From: Anaerolineae bacterium
Lineage (GTDB): Bacteria; Chloroflexota; Anaerolineae; Aggregatilineales; UBA2796
Direction of reading: 5' to 3'
Assembly (NCBI GenBank): GCA_020851855.1
Contig: JADZBY010000457.1
Coordinates: 1 to 47,154 of the forward strand
DNA: 47,154 nt
Within the stretch, counting starts at the first letter, position 1. The number at the start of each line of letters is the position of its first letter. A program made the translations under genes and the position numbers. Under the pieces are notes generated by a model. It was given only the letters and a program-made list of their open reading frames with translations. It had not been told where the DNA came from and ran no database searches. Below, piece by piece: positions 1 to 6,630 of this stretch.

Positions 1-127
1 GGCGACACGATGCAGGCTGGCAATCGTCTGCTCGCTGTCACCGTAGGCGGCGCGCGCCTGGACAATCAGCGCGTCCAGCCTGCGTGCGCCTTCCTCATCG
101 CCCGCCTGTGACAGCTTGCTCACCCAC
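1..127. repeat. Terminal direct repeat (circular assembly overlap), left copy
   Basis: These 127 bases are identical to 47028-47154. The recombinase reading frame runs through the join without a break. An exact 127-base overlap is what a de Bruijn assembler using k=127 leaves on a circular contig, so this is more likely an assembly overlap than a biological terminal repeat. The unique circle is then 47,027 bp. Circularity fits either a circular replicative form or a circularly permuted headful-packaged genome; the sequence does not separate these. Confidence 0.93.
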
Positions 128-840
128 TCGGTCGCGGTCTTGGCGTGCTTGGCGATGCGGTCTTTGGCCGCCTGGCGGGTGTTGGACTTTGGCTCATCGC
201 TCTGCGTCTGCTCCGGTTGCTCAGGCTCAGGCTTGCGCTCTACGGTGCGTGTTGTGGCCTCGATTGCCGGGTTGTCAGCCTGTCCCATTTCTTCCTGTGT
301 GTACAGGCCGCTCAACTCCTGCGGGAACGCCTTGCGGAGCGCCAGCGATTCGGCGCACTTGGCGAGCATGATGTCGGGCATCTTGCCCCACATGCTGTTA
401 GGCGAGCCGTCCTTTTTGGTCTGCACGTAAGCGTCGTAGCGCGCGACAGCCCACAGCGGTTCCTTGAAGTCACTGCGCAGCACGCCCACTTTGGCGGCGG
501 CGGGAGGCTTATCCTCAAACCACACCTCGCGCCATACACCGTCCCTGCCGCACCAGAACGGCCCTAGCTGCCCAGCGTACTTGCCGGTGCGCTCGGCAAT
601 CAGGCGAGAGCCGTCAATACTCACCTGGGTTTGCATCACCTCGCGCTGCTGGCGCGAGTCCCAGCGCTTGATGGCGTAAATCTGGCGCGCAAACGGGTCT
701 AACCCTGTGCGCTTCGCCTGCATGATGAATAGCTTCAGTTCATCGTCAGAAGCGCCCACAGCGATGGTGCGCTTGATTAGCTCAACCGTTTCGCGGTCAA
801 ACTCAATGGTGCCGTTAGCAGGAACAATCTCTGTGCTCAC
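1..840 (-). CDS. recT: RecT/Bet-family single-strand annealing recombinase (5' part; continues at 47027)
   Basis: This protein pairs single strands during phage homologous recombination and end repair. Reading leftward from GTG at 838-840 gives a typical phage Bet/RecT core: [18 protein letters not shown], then [48 protein letters not shown] and [20 protein letters not shown]. These blocks appear in the order known for the family. The start is supported by GAGGAG about 8 bases upstream, inside the end of the preceding gene. The frame leaves the window at base 1 and resumes at 47027, giving 307 residues in total. The C-terminal third is charged and variable, as usual. No partner exonuclease was recognised nearby. 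Confidence 0.93.
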   Translation of the reverse strand, partial: MSTEIVPANGTIEFDRETVELIKRTIAVGASDDELKLFIMQAKRTGLDPFARQIYAIKRWDSRQQREVMQTQVSIDGSRLIAERTGKYAGQLGPFWCGRDGVWREVWFEDKPPAAAKVGVLRSDFKEPLWAVARYDAYVQTKKDGSPNSMWGKMPDIMLAKCAESLALRKAFPQELSGLYTQEEMGQADNPAIEATTRTVERKPEPEQPEQTQSDEPKSNTRQAAKDRIAKHAKTATEWVSKLSQAGDEEGARRLDALIVQARAAYGDSEQTIASLHRVA

Positions 841-841
841 G

Positions 842-1057
842 TTACTCACTCCTCTGCGAATAAACGACCGGGCGCGGCATGTGGACGGCCTGCCCGATCA
901 ACGCGTCTGTTACTGCGCTCTCGTCGTCTTCGAGCGCAAGCGGCTCTGCGCATGGCGCGCCTGCGGTCTCCGCCAGGTACGCGCCCACGTCGGCCACGCT
1001 CAGGCCCGCCACGCGGCGGCCTTGCGCGATCACGGTCACATCGCTGGGTTGTTTCAC
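842..1057 (-). CDS. Small hypothetical protein (71 aa) upstream of recT
   Basis: I do not recognise this protein. It is acidic in its second half and has no membrane segment. The start is taken at GTG 1055-1057 rather than the longer ATG of the ORF track, because GAGGTGG lies just upstream and the GTG overlaps the stop of the preceding gene (GTGA), a pattern common in this operon. Its stop lies one base before the recT start, and the recT ribosome-binding site is inside its coding end, so the two are probably translationally coupled. Confidence 0.6.
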   Translation of the reverse strand: MKQPSDVTVIAQGRRVAGLSVADVGAYLAETAGAPCAEPLALEDDESAVTDALIGQAVHMPRPVVYSQRSE

Positions 1058-1362
1058 TTCCCACCTCGTTTGCAAGCGCCATTGACGGCTGCCCAGTCGC
1101 CATGCCCCAGGTGCAGGTAGTACGACTGGCGCGTCTGCGGCGTCTGAATCCGCACGCCGTAATGCGTGCGATGGCACAAAGGGGGCCGGGTGGCCGACTG
1201 CGCGAGGGATGCGACAGCCAGCCACACAGCCACGGCGAACAGCACTGCGAGCGTCAAGCGCAGGAGGATTCGCCCACGCCCGCGAATGCTCAAACGTTGG
1301 CGCGGCTTGTAGTGCCGAATCGACTGCGAACGCGCCAGCGCGATGATTTCGTTATCGGTCAT
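1054..1362 (-). CDS. Single-pass membrane protein (102 aa)
   Basis: Start ATG 1360-1362 has AAGGA upstream. The first ~30 residues are basic (MTDNEIIALARSQ..., then Arg-rich), followed by one clear hydrophobic helix near residues 32-54 (LRLTLAVLFAVAVWLAV) and a short C-terminal domain with several His and Cys residues. The topology is probably type II with the basic N-terminus inside. The function is unknown; a position among early genes argues against a holin. It overlaps the next gene by GTGA. Confidence 0.6.
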   Translation of the reverse strand: MTDNEIIALARSQSIRHYKPRQRLSIRGRGRILLRLTLAVLFAVAVWLAVASLAQSATRPPLCHRTHYGVRIQTPQTRQSYYLHLGHGDWAAVNGACKRGGK

Positions 1363-1364
1363 GG

Positions 1365-1481
1365 TTATTCGTCCTTGTGGTCGTAAATGGCCGCCCACTG
1401 CCAGGCGGCGATGGCGATGGCCGTAACGCCGCCGCCGATCACGACGATGGCAATGGCGATGAGGACATACAGGTTGCTCAT
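1365..1481 (-). CDS. Very small membrane protein (38 aa)
   Basis: This ORF is too short for the supplied track. From ATG 1479-1481 it encodes MSNLYVLIAIAIVVIGGG and continues hydrophobic to about residue 25, then AWQWAAIYDHKDE. Its ATG overlaps the stop of the previous ORF (ATGA), and its stop lies two bases before the next gene. The compact packing and a clean helix followed by a charged tail make it a plausible micro-gene of unknown role. Confidence 0.5.
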   Translation of the reverse strand: MSNLYVLIAIAIVVIGGGVTAIAIAAWQWAAIYDHKDE

Positions 1482-1612
1482 GGTTGCACTTGCTCCAGTT
1501 GCGCCCCAAAGGGACTTTTAGCCGCCGGTCTCTCCCGGCCGGAGGTCCTGTAAGGGCGGCGAATGGTCGTGGGAATGTCGGACGTGGTAGGCGGGATGGG
1601 GCGGTTGCTCAT
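1478..1612 (-). CDS. Small proline/arginine-rich ORF (44 aa)
   Basis: This ORF is absent from the track because of its length. It starts MSNRPIPPTTSDIPTTIRR and ends in QLEQVQP. It begins three bases after the stop of the zinc-ribbon gene and ends with an ATGA overlap. Composition looks disordered. Support is positional (GAGG about 11 bases upstream and coupling on both sides), so the call is tentative. Confidence 0.4.
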   Translation of the reverse strand: MSNRPIPPTTSDIPTTIRRPYRTSGRERPAAKSPFGAQLEQVQP

Positions 1613-1614
1613 GG

Positions 1615-1836
1615 CTACGCGGCCTCTTGCGTGTAAAAGTCAGCGTTGACCACAATGCCGTCGTACCATGTGCTGCTACTAGCGAGAATCTCGCTGGCCG
1701 TGCGGCGCGTGATGGCGCGCGCGTGGCTGCTGCGCTTGCGTGATGTCCTGTGCAGGCAGCGCGTTTGATGCGTCTTCGATGCGTAGGTGCGCTTGCAGTT
1801 CGGGCACCTGTTTGAACGCTTGTCTGTTGATGGCAT
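1615..1836 (-). CDS. Small zinc-finger-like protein (73 aa)
   Basis: The N-terminal part contains CPNCKRTYASKTHQTRCLHR, a C-x2-C ... H-x3-C-x-H cluster expected to bind one zinc ion. It is followed by an Arg/His-rich stretch that could contact nucleic acid and a short aromatic tail. The ribosome-binding site is strong (GGGAGGATTCAA before ATG 1834-1836). It belongs to the leftward early operon. A DNA- or RNA-binding role is inferred from the zinc cluster only. Confidence 0.62.
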   Translation of the reverse strand: MPSTDKRSNRCPNCKRTYASKTHQTRCLHRTSRKRSSHARAITRRTASEILASSSTWYDGIVVNADFYTQEAA

Positions 1837-1974
1837 TTGAATCCTCCCTGTCTTGTTACTGTTGTGTTTGCGGAGGCCGGGAGATGCGTTACAATACGCA
1901 TATACCTCGGCCTAAATGGTGGGTCGAATCGGGAGCCGCGTGGTGTGCTGGGCAAGCAAACCTCTACGCGGCTC
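1837..1974. promoter_or_regulatory. Intergenic region with dyad elements; loose copy of the TASAAT/TCGAAY/hairpin cassette
   Basis: Two structures are visible. The first is ATGCGT-TACAAT-ACGCAT (1884-1901) within a larger imperfect dyad, AGGCCGGGAG...CCTCGGCCT. The second is a perfect 9-bp inverted repeat, GAGCCGCGT/ACGCGGCTC (1933-1941 with 1966-1974). Read rightward it has TACAAT, TCGAAT and a GCGG-type hairpin in the same order as the late cassettes, but with 28 bases between the first two and no T-tract. The neighbouring genes run leftward, so its role is unclear; read leftward it could slow or end transcripts from the RHH gene. Confidence 0.4.
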
Positions 1975-2175
1975 TCACTCTGTCTGAGCCACCTCCATCT
2001 CAATTCGCCGAAGTTCATCGATGCCCGCCTGGATCACATCCACCTGAGCAAGGCACTTGCGCTTGGCAAACTGTTCCAGCCATTTCGCGCGGTCAGGCGT
2101 AAGCTCAAACAACTTCTTTACCTTCCGCTCCTTGCGCTTAGGCTGACTTCTAACGAACTCATACGCCTGGATCAT
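1975..2175 (-). CDS. Ribbon-helix-helix DNA-binding protein (Arc/CopG type, 66 aa)
   Basis: After a basic N-terminal arm (SQPKRKERKVKK) comes a pattern typical of the RHH fold: a short strand (LFELT), helix A (PDRAKWLEQFAKRK) and helix B (QVDVIQAGIDELRRI). Such proteins bind DNA as dimers through the strand. It is the first leftward gene, with TAGGAGG 6 bases before its ATG and a strong promoter/operator directly upstream, so it occupies the place of Cro/Arc-like early regulators. It may control its own promoter or the repressor promoter. The fold assignment is from sequence pattern only. Confidence 0.6.
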   Translation of the reverse strand: MIQAYEFVRSQPKRKERKVKKLFELTPDRAKWLEQFAKRKCLAQVDVIQAGIDELRRIEMEVAQTE

Positions 2176-2186
2176 TCGCGCCTCCT

Positions 2187-2212
2187 ATATGGTTATCTAT
2201 AGATAACTATAT
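2187..2212. promoter_or_regulatory. Palindromic operator in the switch region
   Basis: The perfect 16-bp palindrome GTTATCTATAGATAAC (2192-2207) is flanked by ATAT on both sides, giving a 26-bp dyad with one mismatched pair. It lies directly downstream of the leftward -10, over the expected start of transcription. The half-site TAACTATA (2204-2211) recurs at 2267-2274 over the -10 of the repressor gene. The likely ligand is the XRE-type repressor encoded at 2289 or the RHH protein. Confidence 0.7.
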
Positions 2213-2236
2213 ATCACTTACGGACAACCTTGTCAA
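2208..2236 (-). promoter_or_regulatory. Leftward early promoter
   Basis: On the minus strand TTGACA (2236-2231), a 17-base spacer and TATATA (2213-2208) form a near-consensus housekeeping-sigma promoter. It would drive the RHH gene and the leftward block through recT. The operator palindrome abuts the -10, so repressor binding would block initiation, as at lambda PL. Confidence 0.75.
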
Positions 2237-2270
2237 GGGGTGACTTATACTCATCCGCAGATGACGTAAC

Positions 2271-2276
2271 TATAAT
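2271..2276 (+). promoter_or_regulatory. -10 element of the repressor gene
   Basis: TATAAT sits 12 bases before the repressor ATG, so transcription would begin only about 5-6 bases before the start codon, giving an almost leaderless mRNA. No good -35 is visible. A degenerate operator half-site (TAACTATA, 2267-2274) overlaps it, which suggests autoregulation. Confidence 0.5.
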
Positions 2277-2288
2277 CATCTTCAAGGT

Positions 2289-2708
2289 ATGCCCAGTACA
2301 CCAGAGACAACCGAGTTCGTTAATTGGCTCCTCGCTGAGTTGGCGAATCGGGGATGGAATCAAGAGCAACTAGCACGCCGGATGCGCGTTCATCCCGGTG
2401 TCGTTAGCGGCATCGTTAACGGCGTGAAAGGGGTGGGGCCCGATACGGCGCGGAAGATTGCTAAAGCTCTTGGAACTCCTCAGATCAAGGTTTTTCGCAA
2501 GGCGGGACTGATTGACGATCCCTTGCTCGAAGAGGTCGATGACGAAGATCTGCTGAGCCTTGTTAAGCGCTTCATGTCGCTCCCCGCGATTAAGCGCAAG
2601 ATGGTGCTCAGCATGTTGGAGCCTTTGCTCGAAGGGGAGGACGTCGAAGATGGTCAACGATCTCAGCGCGTTCGCAGGGATTCTGATAAAGGCCTGGCGA
2701 AACGATAA
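2289..2708 (+). CDS. XRE-family HTH repressor (candidate lysogeny repressor)
   Basis: Residues about 10-65 form an XRE/cI-like helix-turn-helix: LLAELANRGWNQEQLARRM, then VHPGVVSGIVNGVKGVGPDT with the turn and recognition helix, and ARKIAKALGTP. The remaining ~70 residues (DDEDLLSLVKRFMSLPAIKR) look like a dimerisation region and lack the Ser-Lys protease of LexA-like repressors. At 139 residues it is short for a cI but normal for peptidase-less phage repressors. It is divergent from the RHH gene across the operator region. The last ~20 residues overlap the next ORF. Confidence 0.75.
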   Translation: MPSTPETTEFVNWLLAELANRGWNQEQLARRMRVHPGVVSGIVNGVKGVGPDTARKIAKALGTPQIKVFRKAGLIDDPLLEEVDDEDLLSLVKRFMSLPAIKRKMVLSMLEPLLEGEDVEDGQRSQRVRRDSDKGLAKR

Positions 2709-2913
2709 GTTGCGTGAGGTGGGGGCTGCTTTAACCGTAGCCGAAAGAGCAGCTGAATGCGAGCGCCGCCTGAGCCGCGCTCGCAAGCCAGCGCCGCGCT
2801 ACGTGCAAATACATATCGATCATCGCACCTGGGAAGTGTTGCAACAACAGCCGGTGATTATCGGTGTCGATGAGCGCGGGAATCGCTGGGAGCTGCGCCG
2901 CCAGATCGAGTAG
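2650..2913 (+). CDS. Hypothetical protein (87 aa) overlapping the repressor 3' end
   Basis: The start ATG 2650 has GGGGAGG about 9 bases upstream and begins MVNDLSAFAGILIKAW. The middle is helical and charged, and the end (PRYVQIHIDHRTWEVLQQQ) looks like beta strands. It overlaps the repressor frame by 59 bases, more than other overlaps here. Either the repressor tail really extends over it, or expression of the two is linked. The family is not recognised. Confidence 0.55.
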   Translation: MVNDLSAFAGILIKAWRNDKLREVGAALTVAERAAECERRLSRARKPAPRYVQIHIDHRTWEVLQQQPVIIGVDERGNRWELRRQIE

Positions 2914-2940
2914 TGAACATCGAACGTTGAACTAAAGCAA

Positions 2941-2966
2941 AAGACGCGCTTTGCCGAGCGCGCCTT
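2941..2966 (+). terminator. Probable terminator after the repressor pair
   Basis: AAGaCGCGC (2941-2949) pairs with GCGCGcCTT (2958-2966), followed by a short pyrimidine run (tctg). It lies between the stop at 2913 and the GTG at 2989. It is short and its T-run is poor, so it may be weak. Confidence 0.4.
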
Positions 2967-2988
2967 TCTGCGACACACGGAGGCAGCC

Positions 2989-3675
2989 GTGCATCGAACA
3001 ACGCGGATTATGGCGACCGTTGCATTGTTGTGCGTTGCCGCATCGTCGTCACCTGGCGCGATGACGCCCAGGGCGTGGTTGCCCATCGTGGCGCATCGTC
3101 CCTGCCCGGCGGGACTACCCGTGATGAGTAGCGCGCTGGTGTCCGGCGCGTACAGCATGTACCTGCGCGGCGAGATTTGCAGCGGCATGGATGTGCCAGT
3201 GAGTGGCCTGGAGGTGGCCGCGAATCTCTTCAGCGGCGATCAGTTCACGGCCACGGGGAGGGACTACCTCAGCCTCAGCCCACTCTTGCCCGGTGAATTC
3301 ACCTGCTTTGAGATTGAGTTTCCTCTGGGCACGCCCTGGACGCGCTACGAGTTTGAGCCAGTCAGCTATTACACCTATAAGACCACACGCCCAGCGATGG
3401 GCGCGCACAGCCTCAGTGGCAGCTATAACCCATCCATGCAGCGATATGAGTTGATCGGCATGGTACGCAACGACAGCCAGGCGGTAATCCAGTATCCGCG
3501 CGCGGTAATCACGTTCTACAACGCCGCGCGTGGGGTCGTGTCCTGTTATACGCAGTACGCCAATGCGAACAGCCTGGCGCCCGGTCAGTCGAGCGCATTC
3601 AGCGTGACGCTCTATGGCGCGTGGGCAGCGGAGATTGCGAGCTTCCGCGTGCAGGCGATGGGGCATGTGTTTTAG
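2989..3675 (+). CDS. Secreted FxLYD-like protein
   Basis: The N-terminus is a signal peptide (short basic start, then MATVALLCVAAS, small residues before a likely cleavage near residue 24). The rest is beta-rich and appears to hold two related domains. The clearer, near residues 130-225, carries GMVRNDSQAVIQYPRAVITF and LAPGQSSAFSV, the usual layout of FxLYD domains. The start is GTG with CGGAGG upstream. It lies beside the repressor and in its direction, a typical place for lysogenic conversion genes. A cell-surface role such as superinfection exclusion is possible but not shown. Confidence 0.6.
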   Translation: MHRTTRIMATVALLCVAASSSPGAMTPRAWLPIVAHRPCPAGLPVMSSALVSGAYSMYLRGEICSGMDVPVSGLEVAANLFSGDQFTATGRDYLSLSPLLPGEFTCFEIEFPLGTPWTRYEFEPVSYYTYKTTRPAMGAHSLSGSYNPSMQRYELIGMVRNDSQAVIQYPRAVITFYNAARGVVSCYTQYANANSLAPGQSSAFSVTLYGAWAAEIASFRVQAMGHVF

Positions 3676-3802
3676 CAAAAAGGGCGGGATGGAATAGGGA
3701 TACACTGCACGCGGCCGGAGCCGCTCGCCAAGCTTTGGTCGAAACACATTGCCGCACGCTTTGCGATGGGACGTGCGACGTTGCATCTATGGGGGATCAA
3801 CG
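3676..3802 (+). promoter_or_regulatory. Intergenic region with weak -10 and small hairpin
   Basis: The sequence GGGATACACT is followed by a GCGGC-cgga-GCCGC hairpin (3711-3724) and then TCGAAAC. The order resembles the late cassettes but the match is poor and no T-tract follows. It may promote the Excalibur-domain gene. Confidence 0.3.
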
Positions 3803-4528
3803 ATGCAAATCATCAAGAACACATGGAGACGCAGCCTTGGCGGCAAGGTCGCTGTTGGCTGTGGGGGATTGATCGCTTTCCTGTGCGCGTGTGGCGGGTT
3901 ATCTGCCGTAGTCTCGCCGCGTACCAACACCACCCCAACACCGGCGGCGACTGTCATGGGCGCGGCCACCACGCAGGCTGAGGCTACAGCGACCGCAACG
4001 CTGTACTGGGCACCGACTGATACGGATGAACCGACTGCTCCAGCCTCACCAACGCGCACGGCCAGGCCGACACGCACGGCGAGGCCAGCCTCATCTGCAA
4101 CCACAGCGCCGACGGACACGCCAGCACCCACGCCCACGCCTGTGCCAACGGAAGCCGAAGCGCCGACGCTGGCTGTGGTGAGCACGGATACGGCAGAGCC
4201 TGCGCCCACGTCTGCGCCCGTGCTAACCGAAGCGCCTGTCGCGACGGAGATCCCGACCGAAGTGCCGACGCCTGAACCTGTTGCGGTGGCCACTGACACG
4301 CCGATCCCGGTTGTCGCGGAAGAGCCGACAGTAGCACCGGTTGTAGAGCAGCCGACTGAGCCAGCGCCTCAAGGCAACTGCGACCCGTCATATCCTGACG
4401 TGTGCATTCCGCCGCCACCGCCTGATCTGAACTGTAAGGATGTTCTTCCATACAAGAATTTCAGGGTGTTGCAGCCGGACCCGCATCAATTTGACAAGAA
4501 TAAGGATGGCATTGGGTGCGAGGAGTAG
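3803..4528 (+). CDS. Membrane-anchored protein with Thr/Pro-rich stalk and Excalibur domain
   Basis: The start is ATG 3803 with GGGGGAT upstream, shorter than the track ORF. An N-terminal hydrophobic stretch (VAVGCGGLIAFLCACGGL) is a signal anchor or lipoprotein-like signal. Residues ~40-190 are a low-complexity Thr/Pro/Ala/Glu stalk. The C-terminus, from CDPSYPDVCIPPPPPDLNC to FDKNKDGIGCEE, matches Excalibur domains, which carry a calcium-loop-like DxDxDGxxCE motif on surface proteins of Gram-positive and related bacteria. It would be displayed outside the cell by a lysogen. TP-rich stalks of this kind are common in Chloroflexota, which informs the host inference. Confidence 0.72.
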   Translation: MQIIKNTWRRSLGGKVAVGCGGLIAFLCACGGLSAVVSPRTNTTPTPAATVMGAATTQAEATATATLYWAPTDTDEPTAPASPTRTARPTRTARPASSATTAPTDTPAPTPTPVPTEAEAPTLAVVSTDTAEPAPTSAPVLTEAPVATEIPTEVPTPEPVAVATDTPIPVVAEEPTVAPVVEQPTEPAPQGNCDPSYPDVCIPPPPPDLNCKDVLPYKNFRVLQPDPHQFDKNKDGIGCEE

Positions 4529-4558
4529 TCATGACTATTGACTTGATCAGGAGGTGTT

Positions 4559-4960
4559 ATGGGTAAGGTTGACTTTCTTGAAATTCCTAATAGCTTAGAT
4601 GTAGAAGTCATACTGATTGATGCATTAGGCTATCAAGAGATTGCAGATCAGGTGCGCGCGTATGTTGAAGAGCACAAACTTGGCGCGTACAATGAAGAGG
4701 ATAGTCCGTCTAGCAGGCTGCGGCTTGTCTTTACCAATCTGAGTATAGGGGCAAAAGATAAAGTCATTGCCTTTCTCAAAGAGTTCGGCGATCTTGGTGC
4801 TATTCTTGCTCCTAAGCGGATCGTCGTGGGCGATCCAGATGGTTGTGAGTTAAAAGAGGCTTATAGGCAGTTTCTGGCAGAACACGGCGAAAAGGGTGGG
4901 GAGTTATTCAGGTATATGCTGTCAGCAGAACAGCGAGCATTACTCGATGCAGCGCTTTAG
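4559..4960 (+). CDS. Hypothetical protein (133 aa)
   Basis: AGGAGGTGTT directly precedes the ATG. The protein is soluble, mixed alpha/beta and acidic, without a motif I recognise; its C-terminus ends LSAEQRALLDAAL. Its codons are visibly richer in A/T than the surrounding genes, suggesting separate acquisition. It ends the accessory group beside the repressor and could be a conversion or effector-domain-like protein, but nothing in the sequence tells which. Confidence 0.65.
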   Translation: MGKVDFLEIPNSLDVEVILIDALGYQEIADQVRAYVEEHKLGAYNEEDSPSSRLRLVFTNLSIGAKDKVIAFLKEFGDLGAILAPKRIVVGDPDGCELKEAYRQFLAEHGEKGGELFRYMLSAEQRALLDAAL

Positions 4961-5148
4961 CCGGAAGAGTCCCAGGGAACGGCGGTCTTGCTACGAGGGG
5001 AACACGGGAATCGTGTGAGCCTTTCGCGTAGGCTGAGCGCTCGCTCTTACCAAAGAAAAATCATTGTCACAGCGAAGGATTAGAACACCTGTGCGCGATA
5101 TTCTCATATGGGCATCATGGTAGATGCCTGTGGGGAGAGTATCGCTTC
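4961..5148. other. Intergenic stretch without recognised features
   Basis: No ORF, tRNA or strong hairpin is seen. Short repeats such as GAGCGCTCGCTC are present but no clear promoter. Confidence 0.5.
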
Positions 5149-5370
5149 ATGCGGAGTGGCATCACCAAGAGTCAATTTCTTCAGCTTTGTGCGGAGCTCT
5201 GGGACAAAGAGGCTGCGCAGACCCCTGACGATCATCCGATTAACTGCGAATTCATCATCAATGTGAGAGGCCTGCAGGTCTCGCGCCGGCGCATGCGTTT
5301 CGACGACACACAGACGTTTCCGAGGTACGGGGGCGGAGGTTTCGCGGCGATGAACCCAACAGGTGATTGA
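5149..5370 (+). CDS. Small hypothetical protein (73 aa)
   Basis: ATG 5149 has GGGGAGAG upstream. It begins MRSGITKSQFLQLCAELWDK and continues with a likely beta strand (CEFIINVRGLQVSRRRMRF). I do not recognise it. It is the last ORF before the first late cassette and could belong to the accessory group. Confidence 0.45.
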   Translation: MRSGITKSQFLQLCAELWDKEAAQTPDDHPINCEFIINVRGLQVSRRRMRFDDTQTFPRYGGGGFAAMNPTGD

Positions 5371-5420
5371 ACGGTGCGCGGTGCGTAGCGCGACGCACGG
5401 CCATGCCCATGGCGTGGTGC

Positions 5421-5499
5421 TACAATCCAGTTAATCGAATAGCTGCTGTGGTCAAGTTTTCTTGAGCGGCACATCTCTTCTGAGGTGTGCCGCTTTTTT
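5421..5499 (+). promoter_or_regulatory. Late cassette B: TACAAT, TCGAAT and T-tailed hairpin before the lysis/terminase block
   Basis: TACAAT (5421-5426, preceded by TGC, an extended -10) is followed after 8 bases by TCGAAT (5435-5440). A perfect 8-bp hairpin follows, GCGGCACA/TGTGCCGC (5466-5473 with 5486-5493), then TTTTTT. The first late gene starts 48 bases further on. No -35 is visible. The hairpin is a good intrinsic terminator; whether it ends upstream transcripts or attenuates those from TACAAT cannot be told. Confidence 0.65.
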
Positions 5500-5547
5500 C
5501 GTTTTCGGCTTCTGGCAGCAGGCGTTCTCTCGGAGGTACATGGACAC

Positions 5548-5985
5548 ATGAGCAACGCGAACGTGATCGACACCTTGAAGGCGATTCTCCTGATCGTCTG
5601 GGCATTTGATGGCGTCAAGTTCATCACCCTGGGGGTGATCCTCAATCTTGCGCTGGCCGTCGCGCTGGCGCTGCGAACCGGCACATTCTCTTTTCAGGCG
5701 CTGGCTGACTTCCTGTTCAAGCAACTGCTGCCCTATGTGGTGGTGTACGTGTTCTTCAAGCTGTTCGGCGAGGGCGCGGGGTTCGAGTGGGTTGGCGTGG
5801 CTGTGTTCGCGCTGATCCAGGTGCAGATCGTCTCGGCCATCGTTGAGAAGCTCGCCGATCTGGGTGTGCCGATTCCTGACCAGGTCATGCGACTGGTGCG
5901 CCGGCCCAACACGGTGCTGTATGCCCAGGTCGCCGCTCCCTATAGCACTGTACCGACGCCGCCACGGCCGGCGGTCATCGAATAG
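5548..5985 (+). CDS. Putative phage holin (multi-pass membrane protein, 145 aa)
   Basis: The start is ATG 5548, with CGGAGG about 11 bases upstream; an ATG 8 bases earlier is closed by a stop. There are three or four hydrophobic helices (AILLIVWAFDGVKFITLG, LNLALAVALAL, LLPYVVVYVFFKLFG, WVGVAVFALIQVQIV) and a basic C-terminal tail. Size and topology suit holins of the phage_holin_4 group, and the next gene also looks holin-like. It opens the late block ahead of terminase. The alternative is a structural membrane protein of unknown role. Confidence 0.5.
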   Translation: MSNANVIDTLKAILLIVWAFDGVKFITLGVILNLALAVALALRTGTFSFQALADFLFKQLLPYVVVYVFFKLFGEGAGFEWVGVAVFALIQVQIVSAIVEKLADLGVPIPDQVMRLVRRPNTVLYAQVAAPYSTVPTPPRPAVIE

Positions 5986-6008
5986 CCAGGGTAGGGGGGT
6001 AGACATCC

Positions 6009-6389
6009 ATGACGCCGCAGGAAGTGACCACACTCATTGGCTCATTCGGCTTCCCGATTGCGCTGATTCTCTTTTTGCTCATCTTCACCCAACGGACTGT
6101 CTGGCCCTATGTCGTTAAGCGCGTGGAGTTCCTGGATCAGGAGCGCGCCGAACGGCACAACCGCTACATCGCCCAGGTGGAGGCCTCGCGGGTGGCCCAG
6201 GAGACCAACACCAAAGTGCTGATGCTGTTGCAAGAGAAGCTGGAACAGCACGAATCTGGCGTTGACCGGAGGCTCGAAGACGTGAAGGTGGAAATCAAGT
6301 CGTATATCGACGTGAAGTATGACGCGCTGGTACGCGAGGTGCAGAGCCTTCGGGAGGGCCGGGAGGTTCGGGAGGGGCGCAGTCGATGA
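6009..6389 (+). CDS. BhlA/XhlA-like holin-associated protein
   Basis: One N-terminal membrane helix (SFGFPIALILFLLIFTQ) is followed by a charged coiled coil of ~90 residues (LDQERAERHNRYIAQVEASR ...). This layout matches the BhlA/UviB and XhlA families, small proteins linked with holins in Gram-positive phages and bacteriocin loci. It follows the putative holin after 23 bases and overlaps the next gene by ATGA. It likely helps membrane lesion formation at lysis. Confidence 0.6.
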   Translation: MTPQEVTTLIGSFGFPIALILFLLIFTQRTVWPYVVKRVEFLDQERAERHNRYIAQVEASRVAQETNTKVLMLLQEKLEQHESGVDRRLEDVKVEIKSYIDVKYDALVREVQSLREGREVREGRSR

Positions 6390-6622
6390 ACCAGGCTTCA
6401 GCCACAGTCGCCTCTGACTACACGGTGCACGCGCCCAACGCCTACTGCCAGCGCGCGGCCAGGCGGCTCATCGCCCTCATGATGGAGAAGCGGCGCGAGC
6501 GCGGGAAACTGAACGGCAGCCGCATCAGCGTCTCATTCCACGGCCGGCGCATTTCGTTCTCGTATGACGAGCACCTCGGCGAGGAGGTGCTGTCGGCGGC
6601 GGATTGCCCGGACGATTTGTAG
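6386..6622 (+). CDS. Hypothetical protein (78 aa)
   Basis: This is a small soluble protein with an Arg-rich helix (CQRAARRLIALMMEKRRERG) and a short beta-like end (SRISVSFHGRRISFSYDE). It is coupled to the upstream gene by an ATGA overlap. Its position just before the small terminase suggests a late accessory role, but no family is recognised. Confidence 0.55.
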   Translation: MNQASATVASDYTVHAPNAYCQRAARRLIALMMEKRRERGKLNGSRISVSFHGRRISFSYDEHLGEEVLSAADCPDDL

Positions 6623-6630
6623 GTACTGAG

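Noticed and set aside
1-127. Biological terminal redundancy or cos-linked repeat
   Set aside because: Exactly 127 bases, inside a gene, is the expected k-mer overlap of a circular assembly.
1880-1945. GGTCGAATC resembles a tRNA T-loop
   Set aside because: The flanking bases do not form a T-stem, and no acceptor or anticodon arm fits; the sequence is better explained as a loose copy of the TCGAAY cassette.
4020-4380. Short periodic repeats in DNA of the Thr/Pro stalk
   Set aside because: They follow from low-complexity codons of the stalk and show no separate DNA-level order.
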